Shown: piece after piece, positions 62,449 through 64,000 of the stretch
Numbering within the stretch: the stretch's first letter is position 1
Layout: each line of letters starts with the position of its first letter
NCBI RefSeq assembly: GCF_001742165.1
Contig: NZ_CP016443.1
Location: 1,612,001-1,676,000, forward strand
DNA length: 64,000 nucleotides
Reading direction: 5' to 3'
Source of the DNA: Burkholderia stabilis
GTDB taxonomy: Bacteria; Pseudomonadota; Gammaproteobacteria; Burkholderiales; Burkholderiaceae
The notes under the pieces: model-generated
Told to the model about the DNA's origin: nothing
What the model saw: only the letters and a program-made list of their open reading frames with translations
The model's database searches: none
Program-made: the position numbers and the translations under genes

Positions 62449-63005
62449 GAATTCCTCAGGTGGGACAGGCGCGGTACGTTGGCGAGCAGCACGTCGACGG
62501 TAAGCAGCGCACAGACGATCAGCAGTACGGAGAAGAACAACGTCAGGTAGTCGAACCACACGACGGCGCGCGTGCCCGGCTCGACGAGCGCGGTCGCGGC
62601 CAGCGCAACGAGCAGCAGTGCGCGTCCGACGTGCAGCCAGCCGATGCCGCGCGGCGCGTCCGACGCCGCACGTGTCGCGGCAAAGCCCGAACAGCCGCAG
62701 TCGATGTCGGTGTGGCCGCGCAGGATGTTGATCGCGAGCCCGGCCGCGAAGGCCAGCAACAGCGCGATCAGGCCGATCGCGCCGGCCATGCGCGTATCGG
62801 GAAACAGCAGCGCCGCGGCGCCGACGGCTTCCGCCAGCGGAATCGCGAACGCGGCGGGCGCGGTCAGCGCGTCGGGCAACAGCCGGTAGCCGGCCAGCGC
62901 CTGGCGGAACGCGGCCGGCCGGCGCATCTTCGCGAAGGCGCCGAGCAGCACGACGACGGCCGCGCCGGCCTGCGCGCTGGTGGCGAGTACGGGATCGAGG
63001 GTCAT
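62445..63005 (-). CDS. aauE: Amine dehydrogenase accessory membrane protein MauE/AauE
   Basis: 186 residues with about five hydrophobic segments (AGAAVVVLLGAFAKMRRPAA onward) and the conserved DIDCGCSGF cysteine pair. MauE is a polytopic protein, DoxX-like, that with MauD supports disulfide formation and stability of the small subunit. The start at 63005 lies 8 bases after the aauB stop. Confidence 0.9.
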   Translation of the reverse strand: MTLDPVLATSAQAGAAVVVLLGAFAKMRRPAAFRQALAGYRLLPDALTAPAAFAIPLAEAVGAAALLFPDTRMAGAIGLIALLLAFAAGLAINILRGHTDIDCGCSGFAATRAASDAPRGIGWLHVGRALLLVALAATALVEPGTRAVVWFDYLTLFFSVLLIVCALLTVDVLLANVPRLSHLRNS

Positions 63006-63012
63006 CGCGGCC

Positions 63013-64000
63013 TCACGGGTTGACGAGCAGCGACGACGTATTGCCGATCTGCTTCTCGACGTTCTGCAGCTTGCCGGTCGACGCATCCATCACGACGAGG
63101 TCGGACGTGCCGGTCAGGCCGTAGAACAGCGGCTTGTCGTCCGCGCTGACCTGGATCGACACGAGCGGATCGATCTTCTGCTGTGCGAGATCCCAGCGCG
63201 CGACACGCTGCTTCGACGCCAGGTCGTACACCCAGACCTGCGTGCCGGGGTCCTTGTGCGAGTGCTCGTCGCCCTTGTGCATCAGCACGTAGTAGCGGTT
63301 CTGCTTCGCCTGCACGGCCGTCTGCTGCATGCCGCCCGGGCGCCAGCCTTCGGCGCGCTCGGCTTCCGTCAGCAGCGGCCACGACGGGCCGAACGCCGGC
63401 TTGTCGCCGCTGAAATCGGCGCTGCGCACGTTGCCGCGGAACGTCGTGAACAGGTAGCCGCCCTTGTACGGCGACGCGTTGACGAACGCCGGGTCCTTGT
63501 CGACGTCGATGAACGCGTCCGACATCGTGCGCTTCGTTTCCTTGCCGTTCGCGCCGAGCGTGACGGTCAGCGCCTTGCCGCTTTCGCACAGCGCGGTGAA
63601 GCGGTCGTTGCCCGACGGATACGCGAGCACGCACGCAGCCGTGTCGATCTCCGAGAGCACCTTCTTCGAGACGGCGTCGATCACCGTCACCGATGCGGCC
63701 GGCGTGATGTTCGCCACGTACAGACGCTTGCCGTCGGCGCTGAACGCGGTGTTGTACGGCGACGGCACATGCTGCCCGTGCTTCGCCGGAATCACGATCT
63801 CGCCCGCATGATCGAGCGTCGTGTTGTCCGTCATCTCGACGACGTCGGTGCGCGTGCCGTGCGAGCCGCGCGAGAAGTAGGTCGTCGCGACGAAGCTCGT
63901 CCTGTGGTCCGGCGAGATCGCGAGCCCGGGGCCGAAGCCGCCGTCGATCTGGCCGAGCAGTTTCTTCGCGTCGGCGTCGTACACGTAGATGCGCCCGTCG
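63013..64000 (-). CDS. aauB: Aromatic amine dehydrogenase large subunit, 5' part beyond window
   Basis: The C-terminal 328 residues of the seven-bladed beta-propeller large subunit (amine dehydrogenase heavy chain). Blade-type repeats include PGLAISPDHRTSFVATTYFS, NTAFSADGKRLYVANITPA and GTQVWVYDLASKQRVARWDL. YFSRGSHGTRTDVVEM and MHKGDEHSHKDPG are family hallmarks. Two such subunits with two small TTQ subunits form the periplasmic enzyme. The start lies past base 64000. Confidence 0.92.
   Translation of the reverse strand, partial: DGRIYVYDADAKKLLGQIDGGFGPGLAISPDHRTSFVATTYFSRGSHGTRTDVVEMTDNTTLDHAGEIVIPAKHGQHVPSPYNTAFSADGKRLYVANITPAASVTVIDAVSKKVLSEIDTAACVLAYPSGNDRFTALCESGKALTVTLGANGKETKRTMSDAFIDVDKDPAFVNASPYKGGYLFTTFRGNVRSADFSGDKPAFGPSWPLLTEAERAEGWRPGGMQQTAVQAKQNRYYVLMHKGDEHSHKDPGTQVWVYDLASKQRVARWDLAQQKIDPLVSIQVSADDKPLFYGLTGTSDLVVMDASTGKLQNVEKQIGNTSSLLVNP

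Overview
The window looks like a Burkholderia cepacia-complex replicon, probably a secondary chromosome, since nearly everything is accessory metabolism, secretion or signalling. The reasons are very high GC with strong GC3 bias, several Burkholderia-type small families (DUF4148 three times, DUF3331, DUF3563), and gene sets known from this group such as non-phosphorylating L-fucose catabolism. No tRNA, rRNA or CRISPR array was seen. The species assignment is inference.

Layout from left to right. (1) 1-3.5 kb: purine-type catabolism, with an NCS2 nucleobase permease (5' truncated by the window), an 8-oxoguanine/guanine-type deaminase and an Asp/Glu racemase-superfamily enzyme. (2) 3.6-10.1 kb, minus strand: an orphan type VI secretion effector island with an evolved VgrG carrying a C-terminal HETGH zincin domain, a small lipoprotein (probable immunity), a DUF1795/Eag chaperone with an extra C-terminal domain, a prePAAR-TM-PAAR-HNH effector and an SMI1/KNR4 immunity protein. 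(3) 11-21.5 kb: a FAD oxidoreductase, then an eight-gene minus-strand L-fucose operon (three-component ABC importer plus the whole oxidative route to pyruvate and lactate) ending in an FCD-type GntR regulator. (4) 22-24 kb: a DUF3331 protein, an SDR and a DUF4148 protein; an orphan rho-independent terminator upstream may mark a small RNA. (5) 24.3-30 kb, minus strand: carnitine catabolism (caiX-cdhC-cdhA-cdhB-hocS order) with a gamma-butyrobetaine hydroxylase added at the end.

(6) 30.1-37.5 kb: two nearly identical IS5-family elements in inverted orientation, each with its own 4-bp target duplication, around a segment with LysR, DUF3563, alanine racemase, a porin and a small cytoplasmic protein. 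(7) 37.7-45.4 kb: LysR, an orphan OmpR-type response regulator and a complete RND efflux operon (pump, adaptor, outer-membrane channel). (8) 45.4-51.5 kb: a porin, DUF4148 and small lipoprotein genes, and a two-component system plus a response-regulator-like protein with a degenerate receiver. An identical 18-bp motif precedes both the RND operon and the DUF4148 gene at 51.2 kb, which links the two paralogous response regulators.

(9) 51.8-53.3 kb: a divergent LysR / YdcZ-type transporter pair. (10) 53.4-57.9 kb, minus strand: a curli operon csgE-F-G-B-A followed by a CsgH-like gene. The csgA product is about three times the enterobacterial size, and csgG appears frameshifted inside its signal peptide. 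(11) 58.7-64 kb, minus strand: an aromatic amine dehydrogenase operon (aauB truncated by the window end, then E, D, A, two monohaem cytochromes c and an aldehyde dehydrogenase) that would oxidise amines such as phenylethylamine or tyramine to acids in the periplasm and cytoplasm.
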